The notes beneath the pieces were generated by a model, which saw only the letters and a list, made by a program, of their open reading frames with translations, had not been told where the DNA came from and made no database searches. From positions 1 through 64,000 of the forward strand of contig CBDBVB010000027.1 of assembly GCA_965212545.1 (NCBI GenBank): a stretch of DNA of 64,000 bases. The letters run 5' to 3'. The translations under genes were made by a program, and so were the position numbers. Below are positions 1 to 9,218 of this stretch, one piece after another; positions within the stretch are counted from its first letter, which is position 1; the number at the start of each line of letters is the position of its first letter. Origin of the DNA: JABDIP01 sp965212545. GTDB lineage: Bacteria; Pseudomonadota; Alphaproteobacteria; DSM-16000; Inquilinaceae.

Positions 1-758
1 ACTCGCCGACCGCGACCGGCAGGCTGGTGGAGCGCGACAGGCGCACATGGCCGCCCAGATCCTCCGCCGGCAGCGGTTCCTCCAGCCAACCCAGATCGAA
101 GGCCTCGTACTGCCGCGCCCGGCGGATCGCCTCCGGCACGGTGAAGGCCTGGTTGGCGTCGACCATGATCTGGAATCGAGTCGCCGACCGCCTCGCGTAC
201 CGCGCCCAGCCGGGCGCAGTCCTCAGCGACGCTTGGCCGGCCGACCTTGATCTTGCAGCCCGGCGAAGCCTTGCTCCCGGACCGCCAGAGCGTCCTCGAC
301 CAAGCTCCTCCGGGCGCCAGATGCAGCCAGCCGCCCTCGGTGGTGTACAGCCGCAATCGGTCCTGGGCGCCGCCGGCCATCCGGTGCAGCGGCAGCCCGG
401 CGACCCGGCAGCGCAGATCCCAGAGCGCGGTGTCGATGGCGGCCAGGGCGAGCGAGGTGATGGCCCCGACCGCGGTGGCGTGGGTATGGAAGAACAGGTC
501 CTTCCAGATCTGCTCGACCATCGCCGGGTCGCGGCCGATCAGCTGCGGTGCAAGATGATCGCGCAGCAGCGCCATCACCGAGCTGCCGCCGGTGCCGATC
601 GTATAGCTATAGCCGGTGCCGCTGGCGACGTCCTTTGTGGTCACGGTGACCAGCGGTGTTTCCTGGGTGACGAAACTCTGGATGGCGTCGGTGCGCACCA
701 CCTTCGGCGGCAGATCGACCATGGCGAGGTCGATGCGGGCGATCTTCGGCCATTGCAC
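1..758 (-). pseudogene. Enolase-superfamily (mandelate racemase/muconate lactonizing) dehydratase, frameshifted, 3' end outside window
   Basis: Reading the minus strand and switching frames gives a recognisable enolase-superfamily protein. The capping domain starts near MVDLPPKVVRTDAIQSF. The barrel then shows KIKVG (catalytic Lys region), MVDANQA and WLEEPLPAEDL (metal ligands), and reaches AVGE at the window edge. The chosen start is the GTG at 756-758, preceded by GGAGAG at good spacing and 11 bases after the stop of the upstream gene. At least four single-base indels interrupt it (roughly 165-175, 250-265, 285-292 and 300-312), mostly an extra base in a C, G or T run. Either the copy is broken or the assembly has indel errors. 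It is the last gene of a sugar ABC operon. Family members dehydrate aldonic acids, which suits the lactonase-like neighbour. Exact substrate unknown. Confidence 0.72.
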
Positions 759-769
759 CGACTCTCCGG

Positions 770-1629
770 TCAGTCGATCGGCAGGCGGTAGACCTCGACC
801 GCGTTGCCGCCGAAGATCTTCGGCCGCGTGCCGTATCCGAGATCGGGCCCAGCGCCTCCTCCAGCGCGCCCTTGACCCGGTCATAGGGTGCCGCCAGCAG
901 GCTGACCGGCCAGTCCGAGCCGAACAGCACCCGGTCCTCGCCGAACCAGCCCATCACCTTGTCGACATAGGGCTTCAGGTCCTCGGTCGTCCAAGACTGC
1001 CAGTCGGCCTCGGTGACTATGCCGGACAACTTGCACCAGACATTCGGCAAGTCTGCGAATGGCGCCATCGCCGCTGCCCAATCGTCCATCTGGCCGGTGG
1101 CGATCGGCGGCTTGGCGATGTGGTCGATCACGAATCGCGTGTCGGGCAATGTGCGAACGGTTGTCAGACAGGCGGGCAGCTCACGGGTGCGGGGCAACAG
1201 ATCGTATGTGAGTCCGGCGGCGCCGACCGCTGCGACTCCGCGTTGCACGTCGGGCCGGGTGAACCAGTCCGCATCGGGTTCGTCGTGAACCTGGTGGCGG
1301 ATGGCGACCAGATACTTGCCGTCGGGCCGGGCCCGGAGCCGGGCCAGATCGTCGGCGACGCCTGGCTTGGTCAGATCGACCCAGCCAACCACGCCGGCCA
1401 CGAAGTCCGTCGCCGCCGCGGTCTCCATGAATTCGATGGTCTCGTCAATACTCGACCGGGTCTGCACCAGCACCGTCTTGTCGATACCGGTGGCCTGCAA
1501 CAGCGGCCGCAGGTCCGAGGGGTCGAAGCGCCGGCGGATCGAATCCAGCTCCTTGGTCATCCACGGGTAGTCCGCGCCCGCCGGGTCCCAGAAATGATGA
1601 TGCGAGTCGACGGTTACGGTCTGGCTCAT
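770..1629 (-). CDS. Amidohydrolase family 2 protein (L-fuconolactonase-like), one frameshift near the C terminus
   Basis: TIM-barrel hydrolase of the amidohydrolase-2 family. It has the N-terminal metal motif VDSHHHFWDP (residues 8-17), then VIDHIAKPP near residue 167 and LFGSDWPVS near 234, all typical of lactonases such as L-fuconolactonase and of pyrone dicarboxylate hydrolases. The start ATG at 1629 overlaps the stop of the ABC ATPase gene (ATGA), indicating translational coupling. The frame breaks at about 830-840: one inserted base restores the family ending KIFGGNAVEVYRLPID followed by TGA at 770-772. Without it the frame reads on into the next gene. It probably hydrolyses the lactone formed by oxidising the imported sugar, upstream of the enolase-type dehydratase. 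Confidence 0.82.
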
Positions 1630-3188
1630 GATACGGCCTCCACCTTGCCGGAGATATCGGGTGCCGGCGCCTCGGCGTCCGGCTCATCCTCATGGATGAT
1701 AGCCATGATCCGATGGCTGATGGAGTCGTAGTCGCGGCTGTTGTCCAACTCGCCAACGATGCGGAAATCACCCATCACCAGGATTCGGTCGGCAAGCTCG
1801 ATCATTTCCGGCATGTCGCTGGAGATCAGCAGCACGGCCGTGCCGTCCGCCGCCAGCTTCCATATCAGCTCATGCAGATAGGCCTTGGTGCGGATGTCGA
1901 CGCCGACCGTCGGCTCGTCAACGATCAGCGTCTCGACCTCGGCCGCCAGCCATTTGGCCACGCTCACCTTCTGCTGGTTGCCGCCGGACAGATTGCCGGC
2001 GATCTGGTCGATCGACGGCGTACGGATATCGAGCTTGGAGACGAAGGGCGCGACCGCGCGGCTTTCCTTCCGGTCGGTCAGCAGCCCGAACAGGCCTGCC
2101 AGCCGGGTCCAGATGGTGATGCCGATATTGCGGGCGATCGAATGGATCAGGATCAACCCTTCCTGCTTGCGATCCTCGCTGACATAGCCGATGCGGTGGC
2201 GCTGCAGCGCCTCGGTGGCGTTGGCGATCGACACGACCTTGCCCTTGACGGAGACCGTGCCGGCAGTGATCGGCACCGCGCCCAGGATCGCCTTGGCAAG
2301 TTCGCTGCGCCCCGATCCGACCAAGCCATAGAGCCCGACGATCTCACCCTTGTGCAGCTTGAGATCGATACCGGCATGTCCGAGCCCGGTCGAGACGTCG
2401 GCAAGTTGGAGTGCGGGCGCATCGGCGTGGACGGTCTTGTCGCCCAGCACGGCGATCTGCTCGTCGCGGCCGATCATCAGCCGGACGAGGTCGCCGCGCG
2501 ACAAATCCGCGAGCGGGGTCGGCGGGCAGGCATTGCGCCCATCGCGCAGCACCGTCACGCGCTCGCAGAGATCCATAACCTCTTCGAGCTTGTGACTGAC
2601 GAAGACGATGGTCACGCCGTCATCGCGGAGCCGCCGCAACAGGGCGAACAGCACGTCTGTCTCATGCGCGGTAATCGACGCGGTGGGCTCATCCATCAGC
2701 AGGATCTTCGACTGCAGGGACAGGGCCTTGGCGATCTCCACGATCTGCATCTGGGCGACGCTGAGCGCGCTGACCGGGGTGCGCGGATCGATCGGCAGGT
2801 CGAGCAGGTCCAGCCAGCGGCGCGCCTCGGTGTGGACGCGGTCGAAATCGACCAGCCCCATGCGCGCCGGCGGCCGCTCCAGCATGATGTTCTCACCGAC
2901 GGTGAAGCGGGTGATCAGGTTGCGTTCCTGATGGACGGCGCCGATGCCAGCGGCCATGGCGTCGCGCGGCGAGGTGAAATGGGTCGCCTCGTCATGGAGC
3001 CGGACGACGCCCCCATCCGGCCGCTCGACCCCGGTGATGATCTTGATGAGCGTCGACTTGCCGGCGCCGTTCTCACCGATCAGCGCATGGATCTCGCCGG
3101 GCCGCAAATCCATCGAGACGTTATCCAGCGCCTGTACGCCGGGAAAGGCCTTGCTGACACCCGATATGTCGAGCACCGGCTCAGCCAT
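1626..3188 (-). CDS. Sugar ABC transporter ATP-binding protein, two ABC domains (RbsA/XylG/MglA type)
   Basis: At 520 residues this is the usual length of the tandem-domain ATPases of CUT2 sugar importers. Domain 1 has Walker A GENGAGKST (38-46), a degenerate signature LSVAQMQ and Walker B LLMDEPT. Domain 2 has the degenerate Walker A GLVGSGRSEL, signature LSGGNQQK and Walker B LIVDEPTVGVD. The second Walker A lacks the Lys, which is normal for this family, where only the first site is fully catalytic. The start at 3188 overlaps the upstream permease stop by a few bases, and its own stop overlaps the next gene, so it sits in a tightly coupled operon. It energises import by the two permeases and the binding protein encoded upstream. 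Confidence 0.93.
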   Translation of the reverse strand: MAEPVLDISGVSKAFPGVQALDNVSMDLRPGEIHALIGENGAGKSTLIKIITGVERPDGGVVRLHDEATHFTSPRDAMAAGIGAVHQERNLITRFTVGENIMLERPPARMGLVDFDRVHTEARRWLDLLDLPIDPRTPVSALSVAQMQIVEIAKALSLQSKILLMDEPTASITAHETDVLFALLRRLRDDGVTIVFVSHKLEEVMDLCERVTVLRDGRNACPPTPLADLSRGDLVRLMIGRDEQIAVLGDKTVHADAPALQLADVSTGLGHAGIDLKLHKGEIVGLYGLVGSGRSELAKAILGAVPITAGTVSVKGKVVSIANATEALQRHRIGYVSEDRKQEGLILIHSIARNIGITIWTRLAGLFGLLTDRKESRAVAPFVSKLDIRTPSIDQIAGNLSGGNQQKVSVAKWLAAEVETLIVDEPTVGVDIRTKAYLHELIWKLAADGTAVLLISSDMPEMIELADRILVMGDFRIVGELDNSRDYDSISHRIMAIIHEDEPDAEAPAPDISGKVEAVS

Positions 3189-4176
3189 GATCCGCCACCG
3201 GAATGGCCGGCCCCGAAGCTGTCCGGCGTTCCGCCTGGACTTCCCGGTAGCGGTTGAGGAACACCGCGCCGAGAATGAGGGCGCCGAGCAGGAACTGGAC
3301 CCAGAACGGATCGATCTGCCAAAGCACCAGGGCGTTGTTGATCAGGGTGATCAGGGCGACACCCAGCAGGGTGCCGATCACCGAGACATGGCCGCCGGTC
3401 AACACCGCACCACCGATGATCGGGGCGGCGAAGGACAGGATCAGCCAATCGTCACCGATCGAGGGTTGCGCGGTCTGCAGGCGCGCCACCGCCAGCATAC
3501 CGGCGATCGCGCCCAGCCCGCCGGACAGCACATGGGCGGCGATGATCGTGCGGCCGGGCGAAATGCCGGAAAGTGCGGCGGCATGCAGGTTGCCGCCGAC
3601 AGCGAGCATCTGGCGGCCGAGAATGCCGCGCGCCATGAGCAGCCACATGGCTGCGCCGACCAGAATCGGCGCTACGACCAGCGCCGGCAGTGGGCCGAGC
3701 CGGGCGTTCCCGAAGGCCTTGACGCTCTCCGGAATCCCATAGAAGGGCTGCGCCTCGGTGATGCCGAGATTGATGCCCTTGTAGGCAGAGAGCATCGCCA
3801 GGGTGATGATGAAGCCGTTGATGCCGGTGCCGACGGTGAGCGCGCCGTTGATCAGGCCGCACAACAATCCGATGCCAAGCCCGATCAGGGCGGCCAGCGG
3901 CACCGGCAGACCCCAGACCTCCATCATGCCGCCGAATGAGATCGCCACCAGCCCGCCGATCGCGCCGACCGCGAGGTTCAACTGGCCGACCGCCAGCGTC
4001 GCCATCTGCGCCAGCGCGACCACCGACCACAGAGAAAAGGCGATCAGCAGAACATAGAGATTGAATGCGCCGGTGAAGGCTGGCCGGGACACGCTCATGA
4101 CGATCACGCCAAGCGCGACAACGATTGCCAAGCCGGCCCAGTCCGACCGCAACAGACGGCGAACTTCCGCGGTCAT
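3181..4176 (-). CDS. Sugar ABC transporter permease (RbsC/BPD_transp_2 family), second copy
   Basis: 331 residues from the ATG at 4176, which overlaps the TGA of the preceding permease (ATGA). It is a very hydrophobic protein with about eight to ten membrane segments and the family motif region ATLAVGQLNLAVGAIGG followed by GAVLTGGHVSVIGTLLG near the C terminus. The open frame extends further upstream, but that part is an out-of-frame reading of the first permease. Two different permeases in one CUT2 operon suggest a heterodimeric channel. Substrate specificity cannot be read from the sequence. Confidence 0.9.
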   Translation of the reverse strand: MTAEVRRLLRSDWAGLAIVVALGVIVMSVSRPAFTGAFNLYVLLIAFSLWSVVALAQMATLAVGQLNLAVGAIGGLVAISFGGMMEVWGLPVPLAALIGLGIGLLCGLINGALTVGTGINGFIITLAMLSAYKGINLGITEAQPFYGIPESVKAFGNARLGPLPALVVAPILVGAAMWLLMARGILGRQMLAVGGNLHAAALSGISPGRTIIAAHVLSGGLGAIAGMLAVARLQTAQPSIGDDWLILSFAAPIIGGAVLTGGHVSVIGTLLGVALITLINNALVLWQIDPFWVQFLLGALILGAVFLNRYREVQAERRTASGPAIPVADHG

Positions 4177-5180
4177 GGTCGTACCACGCGCCTGCGCTCT
4201 GCATAGACACCACGCGCCCGATCCAGCACCACCGCCGCCAGCAGGATCAGCCCGAGGAACAGCTGGATCCAGAAATCGCCGACCTGCAGCAGCAGCAGGC
4301 CGTTTTTGAGAACACCGACCAAAAGGGCGCCGAACAGGGTGCCGATCACCGAGACCGCCCCGCCACTCAACAAGGTGCCGCCCAGCACCGGCGCCAGGAA
4401 GGCCGGCAGCAGCCAATCCATGCCGATATGCCCGGTCATCGATGGCAGGGCCGCACCATTGCGCATGGTCAGCATCAGCCCGGCCAGGGTCGCCAGGCCG
4501 CCAGACAGCATGTGCGCAATGACGATTGCCCGCTCGACCGGCACGCCGGACAGGGACGCGGCCCGGGCGTTGGCGCCGGCGGCCAGAATCTGTCGTCCGA
4601 TAGCCGTGTAGCGGAACAGGACGAGCAGGGCGGCGCAGACGGCCAGCGCAAAGAAGACCATCACCGACACGAAACCGAACACCTTCATCTTGCCGATATC
4701 GGTGAAGCTTTTGGGCAGGTTGTTGAACGCTTCGGCCTCGGTCAGCACGATCATCGCGCCGAAGAACAGGCTCATGGTCGCCAGGGTAATGATGAAGCTG
4801 TTGACGCCGGTCTTCACGATGGTGATGCCGTTGACCCAGCCCAAGGCCGCACCGAAGGCGAGCGCGACGATGACCGAAGGAATGACAGGCAGGCCGACCT
4901 GCTGCATCAGCCAGCCGCCGAACATCACCGATGACACCGCGATCGACCCGACCGCCAGGTTCATGCCGCCGGTCGCCAGCACCACCATCATCGAGCAGCC
5001 GATGACGATGTCGATGGCAACCACTCGGCCCAGCGCGTAGAGGTTGAACCGCGAGCCGAAACCGGCGGTGGCGAACCAGAAGATCAGCACGAAGACGGTG
5101 ATCACCAGCGCCAGCCCGACCTGGTTGCTGGCAAGCCAGCGCAGGTTCGGGCCGCGCAGCGGCAGGGTGGTATCGGTCAT
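4173..5180 (-). CDS. Sugar ABC transporter permease (RbsC/BPD_transp_2 family), first copy
   Basis: Polytopic inner-membrane permease of the CUT2 class with the characteristic ATGGMNLAVGSIAV segment and the C-terminal GGTLLSGGAVSVIGTLFG. The start is placed at the ATG at 5180 (MTDTTLP...; 335 residues), not the in-frame ATG at 5213, because 5213 falls in the loop of a perfect stem-loop (5199-5225) and would add a short atypical leader. It lies downstream of the binding-protein gene and overlaps the second permease by four bases. It should pair with that permease and the tandem ATPase. Confidence 0.9.
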   Translation of the reverse strand: MTDTTLPLRGPNLRWLASNQVGLALVITVFVLIFWFATAGFGSRFNLYALGRVVAIDIVIGCSMMVVLATGGMNLAVGSIAVSSVMFGGWLMQQVGLPVIPSVIVALAFGAALGWVNGITIVKTGVNSFIITLATMSLFFGAMIVLTEAEAFNNLPKSFTDIGKMKVFGFVSVMVFFALAVCAALLVLFRYTAIGRQILAAGANARAASLSGVPVERAIVIAHMLSGGLATLAGLMLTMRNGAALPSMTGHIGMDWLLPAFLAPVLGGTLLSGGAVSVIGTLFGALLVGVLKNGLLLLQVGDFWIQLFLGLILLAAVVLDRARGVYAERRRVVRP

Positions 5181-5198
5181 CGCCTCACAAGTTCGAAC

Positions 5199-5225
5199 GG
5201 ATGGCCGGAGCATCTCCGGCCATCC
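5199..5225 (-). promoter_or_regulatory. Perfect 12-bp stem-loop between binding-protein and permease genes
   Basis: GGATGGCCGGAG at 5199-5210, a 3-base loop, then its exact reverse complement at 5214-5225. There is no T-tract, so it is unlikely to be a strong intrinsic terminator. It sits in the 73-base gap between the binding-protein stop and the first permease start. In other ABC operons such structures protect the 3' end of binding-protein mRNA and lower expression of the permease genes, and this is the likely role here. A second perfect 12-bp hairpin occupies the same position in the TRAP operon (12416-12444). Confidence 0.7.
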
Positions 5226-5253
5226 GCAGTGCTTTCAAGAGCAGCGCGCCTGA

Positions 5254-6291
5254 TCACGGGCAGGACAGATAAGTGTCCTCGAAGGTCGCCATGATCTCAT
5301 CGGTGACGCGCACCATGGCCTGCTGGTAGTTGGCCACCTCGCTGGCGTCGACGAAGGCGGTGCCGCTGTCGATGAACTTGGCCGTCTGGGCGGTCTGTTC
5401 GAACGGCGCGTCGGCCCTGACGGTGCAACCCTGTCGCAGCTTGTCGATCACGAACGAGCCGATGAAACCCTGGCCATAGGGGTTCTGCAGCATGGTGCCG
5501 TGCACGAAGCCGTCGCCAATGGCGTCCAGCACCACCTGGTCATGGTCGATCCCGACCATTTTTATGCGCTGGTCGCCGAGATTGCGCAGCGCCGTGGCCG
5601 CGACCACCGCCGGCACCCAGGCCGTGGTGACGATGCCGTCGACCTCGGTACCTTGCGCGGCAAGGAAGGCGTTGATCTTCTCGTCGGCGGGCTCCGGCGC
5701 GTCGATGTCGGCGATCACCTGGATGATGTCGACGGATCCGCCGGCCTCCGACACGGCCTTCTCGACCGCCTCGATGCGAAGCTGGGTGTTGGGGTCGACC
5801 AGGAAGCCGGTGAAATGGGCGATGCTGCCCGAACCGCCCATGGCGTCGATCAACTCCTTGGTGCCCAGATAGGCGGAGTTGTAGACGTCGGTGCCCATAC
5901 AGAAGACCGCAGGGTTCGGGTCCTGCAGACAGCCTGCGAGGGCGATCGACTGGATGCCGAATTCCGACAGTTCGCTGAGCGTGCTGCTGGTTCCGACCGC
6001 ATCGCCGGGGAACACCAGGAAGCCGTTATAGCCCTGCGCCACCAAGCTCTCGATCAGCTCGTTCTGGAGGCTCAGTTCCCAGGCCTGGGGGACCTTGTAG
6101 TCGGCCGCTCCGAGGTCGAATTGCTGTGCCGCGTCGGCGCCGGCCTGCTCCCAGGCGGCGAAATACGGATGCGGCCCGCCCGGCACGAGCGCTACCTTGG
6201 TGTCGTTTGCCGTGGCCTGAAATGCCGCCAGTCCGATCGTGGCCGCGCCGGCACACGCCGCCAGCCGCGACAGCTTGGTGCTGAATCGCAT
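5254..6291 (-). CDS. Periplasmic sugar-binding protein of an ABC importer (Peripla_BP_4 family)
   Basis: 345 residues from the ATG at 6291, preceded by GGGAGGAA at good spacing. The N terminus MRFSTKLSRLAACAGAATIG ending ATA/ND is a clear Sec signal peptide. The mature part (VALVPGGPHPYFAAWEQAG, then GYNGFLVFPGD, VDGIVTTAW and VGIDHD) has the two-lobed type I sugar-binding fold. A longer open reading to 6396 is possible but would put about 35 polar residues before the signal peptide. It is the first gene of the importer operon and should be the most strongly expressed, consistent with the stem-loop directly after it. The ligand is probably a sugar or sugar acid, judging from the downstream lactonase-like and dehydratase genes. 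Confidence 0.9.
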   Translation of the reverse strand: MRFSTKLSRLAACAGAATIGLAAFQATANDTKVALVPGGPHPYFAAWEQAGADAAQQFDLGAADYKVPQAWELSLQNELIESLVAQGYNGFLVFPGDAVGTSSTLSELSEFGIQSIALAGCLQDPNPAVFCMGTDVYNSAYLGTKELIDAMGGSGSIAHFTGFLVDPNTQLRIEAVEKAVSEAGGSVDIIQVIADIDAPEPADEKINAFLAAQGTEVDGIVTTAWVPAVVAATALRNLGDQRIKMVGIDHDQVVLDAIGDGFVHGTMLQNPYGQGFIGSFVIDKLRQGCTVRADAPFEQTAQTAKFIDSGTAFVDASEVANYQQAMVRVTDEIMATFEDTYLSCP

Positions 6292-6374
6292 GGTCTGTTC
6301 CTCCCGTGGAATATTCGGTCTGTTATTGGCGGTTCGCTGAACGGAACGGCACGCACCGCTTGCGAAAAGTTTAA

Positions 6375-6385
6375 TCGTTTTACTC
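6375..6385. promoter_or_regulatory. Possible second operator for the FadR-type regulator (near match)
   Basis: TCGTTTTACTC fits the GntR/FadR consensus TNGTNNNACNA at all positions except the last. It lies about 85 bases upstream of the binding-protein start, in the 192-base gap behind the regulator gene, where an operator for the transport operon would be expected. A near match to a short degenerate consensus is weak evidence alone. It is listed because a perfect match lies in front of the regulator gene. Confidence 0.3.
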
Positions 6386-6483
6386 GGCATGCGCAATTTG
6401 TCTGAGGAATTCCGCGCAGCGGTCTCAAGGAAGGGCTGGGTTCCGAAATCGGCCTGACTGACCGGCGGGCAAAGGGATGGGCG

Positions 6484-7248
6484 TCAGGATGCCCGCTTGA
6501 CCTTTGGACCCCGGCGATTGCGCTCAGCGTCGTAATGCCCCAGGACCCATTTCAGATGTCCGCGCATGGCCTCGGCGGCATCCTCGGGCCGATGCGCCGC
6601 GATCGCCTCATAGATTGCCTGGTGCTGCTCCATCACCGCGCGATCGTCCTCGGGAGAGGTGAACAGCTTGTAGCGATGGAATTCCAGCATCTGCATCAGG
6701 ATGTCGCGGATCACGGTCAGAATGTGGGTGTAGACCGGGCTGCCGGCGGCCTTGCCGACAGCAAAATGGAAATGCACATCCTCGATTGCCTTGTCGCCCA
6801 GCGCCTTGGCGCTGGAACTCGAACGATTGCGGGGGCCGGCATGCTTCATTGCCGCCAGCCGCTCGGCGATCTCGGCGATCTGCTCCGGTGTCGCCCGTTC
6901 CGCCGCCCGGCGCGCCGCCCAGGTTTCCAAAGCCATTCGGATCTCGGCCAGATCGTGCAGATTGTCGAGCTTGGAGCGCACCAACTCGGTCAAGGCGTCG
7001 TCCATTGCCGCCGCCGAGGATACTACCCGGGTCCCGCCGCCCTGCACGGCGACCACGAAGCCCTGAGTCTTCAGACGTTGCAATGCCGCGCGCACCGAAA
7101 CCCGGCTGACATTCATCTGTTCCGCCAGCGCCCGCTCGCCCGGCAGTCGCTGCCCCGGCGCCCAGTCGCCGCCGGCGATCATGTCGATGAGTTCAGCGGC
7201 GACGCGGTCCGCAACACTCATGCCTTCGGTCGATGGAATGTCGCTCAA
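6484..7248 (-). CDS. GntR-family transcriptional regulator, FadR subfamily
   Basis: 254 residues. The N-terminal winged helix-turn-helix (about 10-75) contains LPGERALAEQMNVSRVSVRAALQRL, the typical GntR recognition region. The C-terminal FCD ligand-binding domain (about 90-240) has the helical pattern with EIRMALETWAARRAAER, and candidate metal/ligand histidines in VHFHFAVG, MEQHQAIYEAI and MRGHLKWV. FadR-subfamily proteins usually repress uptake and catabolism genes of sugar acids or carboxylates and are released by the substrate or an intermediate. It lies upstream of and on the same strand as the sugar ABC operon, so that operon is the likely target, along with autoregulation through the operator at 7278-7288. 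Confidence 0.88.
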   Translation of the reverse strand: MSDIPSTEGMSVADRVAAELIDMIAGGDWAPGQRLPGERALAEQMNVSRVSVRAALQRLKTQGFVVAVQGGGTRVVSSAAAMDDALTELVRSKLDNLHDLAEIRMALETWAARRAAERATPEQIAEIAERLAAMKHAGPRNRSSSSAKALGDKAIEDVHFHFAVGKAAGSPVYTHILTVIRDILMQMLEFHRYKLFTSPEDDRAVMEQHQAIYEAIAAHRPEDAAEAMRGHLKWVLGHYDAERNRRGPKVKRAS

Positions 7249-7277
7249 ACCGGGTCGCTCGTTCGGTTCGGGATCAT

Positions 7278-7288
7278 TGGTATTACCA
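7278..7288. promoter_or_regulatory. FadR-type operator upstream of the GntR-family regulator
   Basis: TGGTATTACCA matches the FadR-subfamily consensus TNGTNNNACNA at every fixed position and is itself a symmetric 4-3-4 palindrome. It lies 30 bases upstream of the regulator start codon in an unusually AT-rich patch, where a core promoter would sit. The position suggests negative autoregulation. Confidence 0.6.
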
Positions 7289-7334
7289 CTTTAATGGTGC
7301 CGTATGCGCTGCAAGGCGTCAACTGACCGGCGTC

Positions 7335-8255
7335 TCAGGCCTTGGGGGTGGTGGCCCGCGTGCTGCGCCTACCCAACAGGATGCCCGACAGCACGATTGC
7401 GCCGCCCGCCGCCTGCCATGGCCCGATCGCCTCGTCGAGGATAATCCAGGCCAGCACGGCCGAGGCCACCGGTTGCACCAACAGGCTGAGCGAGGAAAAA
7501 GCCGCCGGTAGGTGTGCCAGCGCAAAGGCGATCAGGCTCTGGCCGCCGGCATGGCTGACGAGGCCAAGGCCGATCAGCACACCCCATCCATAAAGCGAGG
7601 TGGTCAGAAACGGACCGTCATAGTGCAGCGCCAGAGGCAGCAGGAACACCGCCGTGACAATCGAACTCCAACTCATGATGACGGCAGTGGGGAAGCGAGC
7701 CCGCAGACGGCCGACGACGATGATGTATCCACCATAGAACATGGCCGTGACCAGACTGATCGCATCGCCGATCAGGTGATCGGGGCTGATCGTCAGACTG
7801 TCGCCCATCAGCACGACGGCGCCGGCGATACCCAGCCCCAGGGCGATCAGGAACCGGGGCGTGAATTGTTCGCGGAACAACAGCCACGACGCCAGGGTCA
7901 CGAAGATCGGCGCGAAGTTCGCCAACAGGGTCGAGTTGGCGATCGACGTGAACTGGATCGACCAATGCCAGCAGAACAGATCGCCGGCAAACATGAATCC
8001 GGACAGCACCAGCAGCGCGTAGTCCCTGGGGGTGGGCGCCCGTTTCTCCTGCCGTCGGTCGCTACGGTCGAAGAATGCCCATATCAGGAGAACCGGGACC
8101 GCCAGCGCCGGTCGCCAGAAGGCCGTCACCGGCGCTCCGAGATCGGACAGGCGAACGAAGATCGGCGCGAAGGCTATACCCATGGCGCCGGCGATCAGGG
8201 CGGCGAACGCGAACCGGCCGCCGACTGTGCCCAAGGGTGTATCCGATACGGTCAT
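7335..8255 (-). CDS. DMT-superfamily transporter with two EamA domains
   Basis: 306 residues from the ATG at 8255 (MTVSDTPLG...). About ten membrane helices form two EamA repeats, with family features such as GAMGIAFAPIFVRLSDLG at the start and GALFYGGYI/ILDEAIGPWQAAGG-like segments in the repeats. Members export amino acids or other metabolites, but the substrate cannot be assigned. An upstream in-frame start at 8312 would add 19 mostly charged residues and is less likely. It lies just upstream of the FadR-type regulator gene on the same strand, with 86 bases and an operator between them, so it may be a separate transcription unit. Confidence 0.85.
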   Translation of the reverse strand: MTVSDTPLGTVGGRFAFAALIAGAMGIAFAPIFVRLSDLGAPVTAFWRPALAVPVLLIWAFFDRSDRRQEKRAPTPRDYALLVLSGFMFAGDLFCWHWSIQFTSIANSTLLANFAPIFVTLASWLLFREQFTPRFLIALGLGIAGAVVLMGDSLTISPDHLIGDAISLVTAMFYGGYIIVVGRLRARFPTAVIMSWSSIVTAVFLLPLALHYDGPFLTTSLYGWGVLIGLGLVSHAGGQSLIAFALAHLPAAFSSLSLLVQPVASAVLAWIILDEAIGPWQAAGGAIVLSGILLGRRSTRATTPKA

Positions 8256-8396
8256 GGTCGCGTTATAACGGCCGCGCCGACGGACCGATACCTGGGGATT
8301 GTCGCAATCCAATCTGGATGACCGCGCCGCGTCGGGCTGTTCGAATCGGACTCACAAATCAACTAGGACGTAGGGATTTTGTTCTATAGTCCGCCC

Positions 8397-9218
8397 ATGA
8401 CAACGACCACTGCAGCCGATTTGCGCGACATGGCCCGACCCCTGATCGGACCCGACGATCCGCCCCCTTTCACCCACCTGAACCCGGACGGTCGGGCTCG
8501 CGCCCTGCTGCTTGCCGACCACGCCAACGCCACCATGCCGAAATCGATGAACCGGCTTGGCCTGGGCGACGTGCCGCTGGAGCGGCATATCGCCTTTGAT
8601 ATCGGCAGCCGGCTGGTGACGGAAAGACTGTCGGAACGCCTGGATGCGCCGGCGCTGATCCACGGCTATTCCCGGCTGCTGATCGATCCGAATCGTGAAC
8701 TCGACGACCCCACCTCGATCTGCACCATCAGCGACGGGGTCGTCGTGCCCGGCAATCGGAATATCGATCCGGCGCATGCGGCGGAGCGGGCGATGGCCTT
8801 CTTCCATCCCTATCACGATGCCATAAGCACTGAGATCGATCGGCTGATCGCACGCGACGGGCCGCCGGCGATCATCTCCGTCCATACTTTCACGCCGGTG
8901 CTGCGCGGCGCCGACCGGCCTTGGCATATCGGCATATTGTGGGACGATGACGGGCGCATCCCGGTCCCGCTTATCGAGGCGCTGCGGCGCGACCCGGCTC
9001 TCATGGTCGGCGACAACGAGCCCTATAGCGGCCGCAACCGGCACGGCAACACGGTGGAGACCCATGCGTTTCCCCGCGGCCTCCCCAATGTGCTGATCGA
9101 GATTCGCCAGGATCTGGTGTCGAACGATGCCGACGCGATCGCCTGGGGCGACCGCCTGGCCGAGCCGCTGTCGGCGATCCTGGCCGACGCCGCCGTATTC
9201 ACCGAGGTCGCGGCCTGA
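8397..9218 (+). CDS. N-formylglutamate amidohydrolase family protein
   Basis: 273 residues from the ATG at 8397. Family motifs include LLADHANATMP near residue 36, GYSRLLIDPNRELDDP (about 87-102), IISVHTFTPVL and VGDNEPYSGR near residue 200, so the Zn-dependent hydrolase signature positions are present. These enzymes hydrolyse N-formylglutamate or related N-acyl amino acids, for example in histidine degradation, although many alphaproteobacterial members are not in hut operons and have unknown substrates. The stop overlaps the start of the GCS2-type ligase by one base (TGATG), a coupling that suggests a shared pathway acting on a glutamate derivative. Confidence 0.88.
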   Translation: MTTTTAADLRDMARPLIGPDDPPPFTHLNPDGRARALLLADHANATMPKSMNRLGLGDVPLERHIAFDIGSRLVTERLSERLDAPALIHGYSRLLIDPNRELDDPTSICTISDGVVVPGNRNIDPAHAAERAMAFFHPYHDAISTEIDRLIARDGPPAIISVHTFTPVLRGADRPWHIGILWDDDGRIPVPLIEALRRDPALMVGDNEPYSGRNRHGNTVETHAFPRGLPNVLIEIRQDLVSNDADAIAWGDRLAEPLSAILADAAVFTEVAA

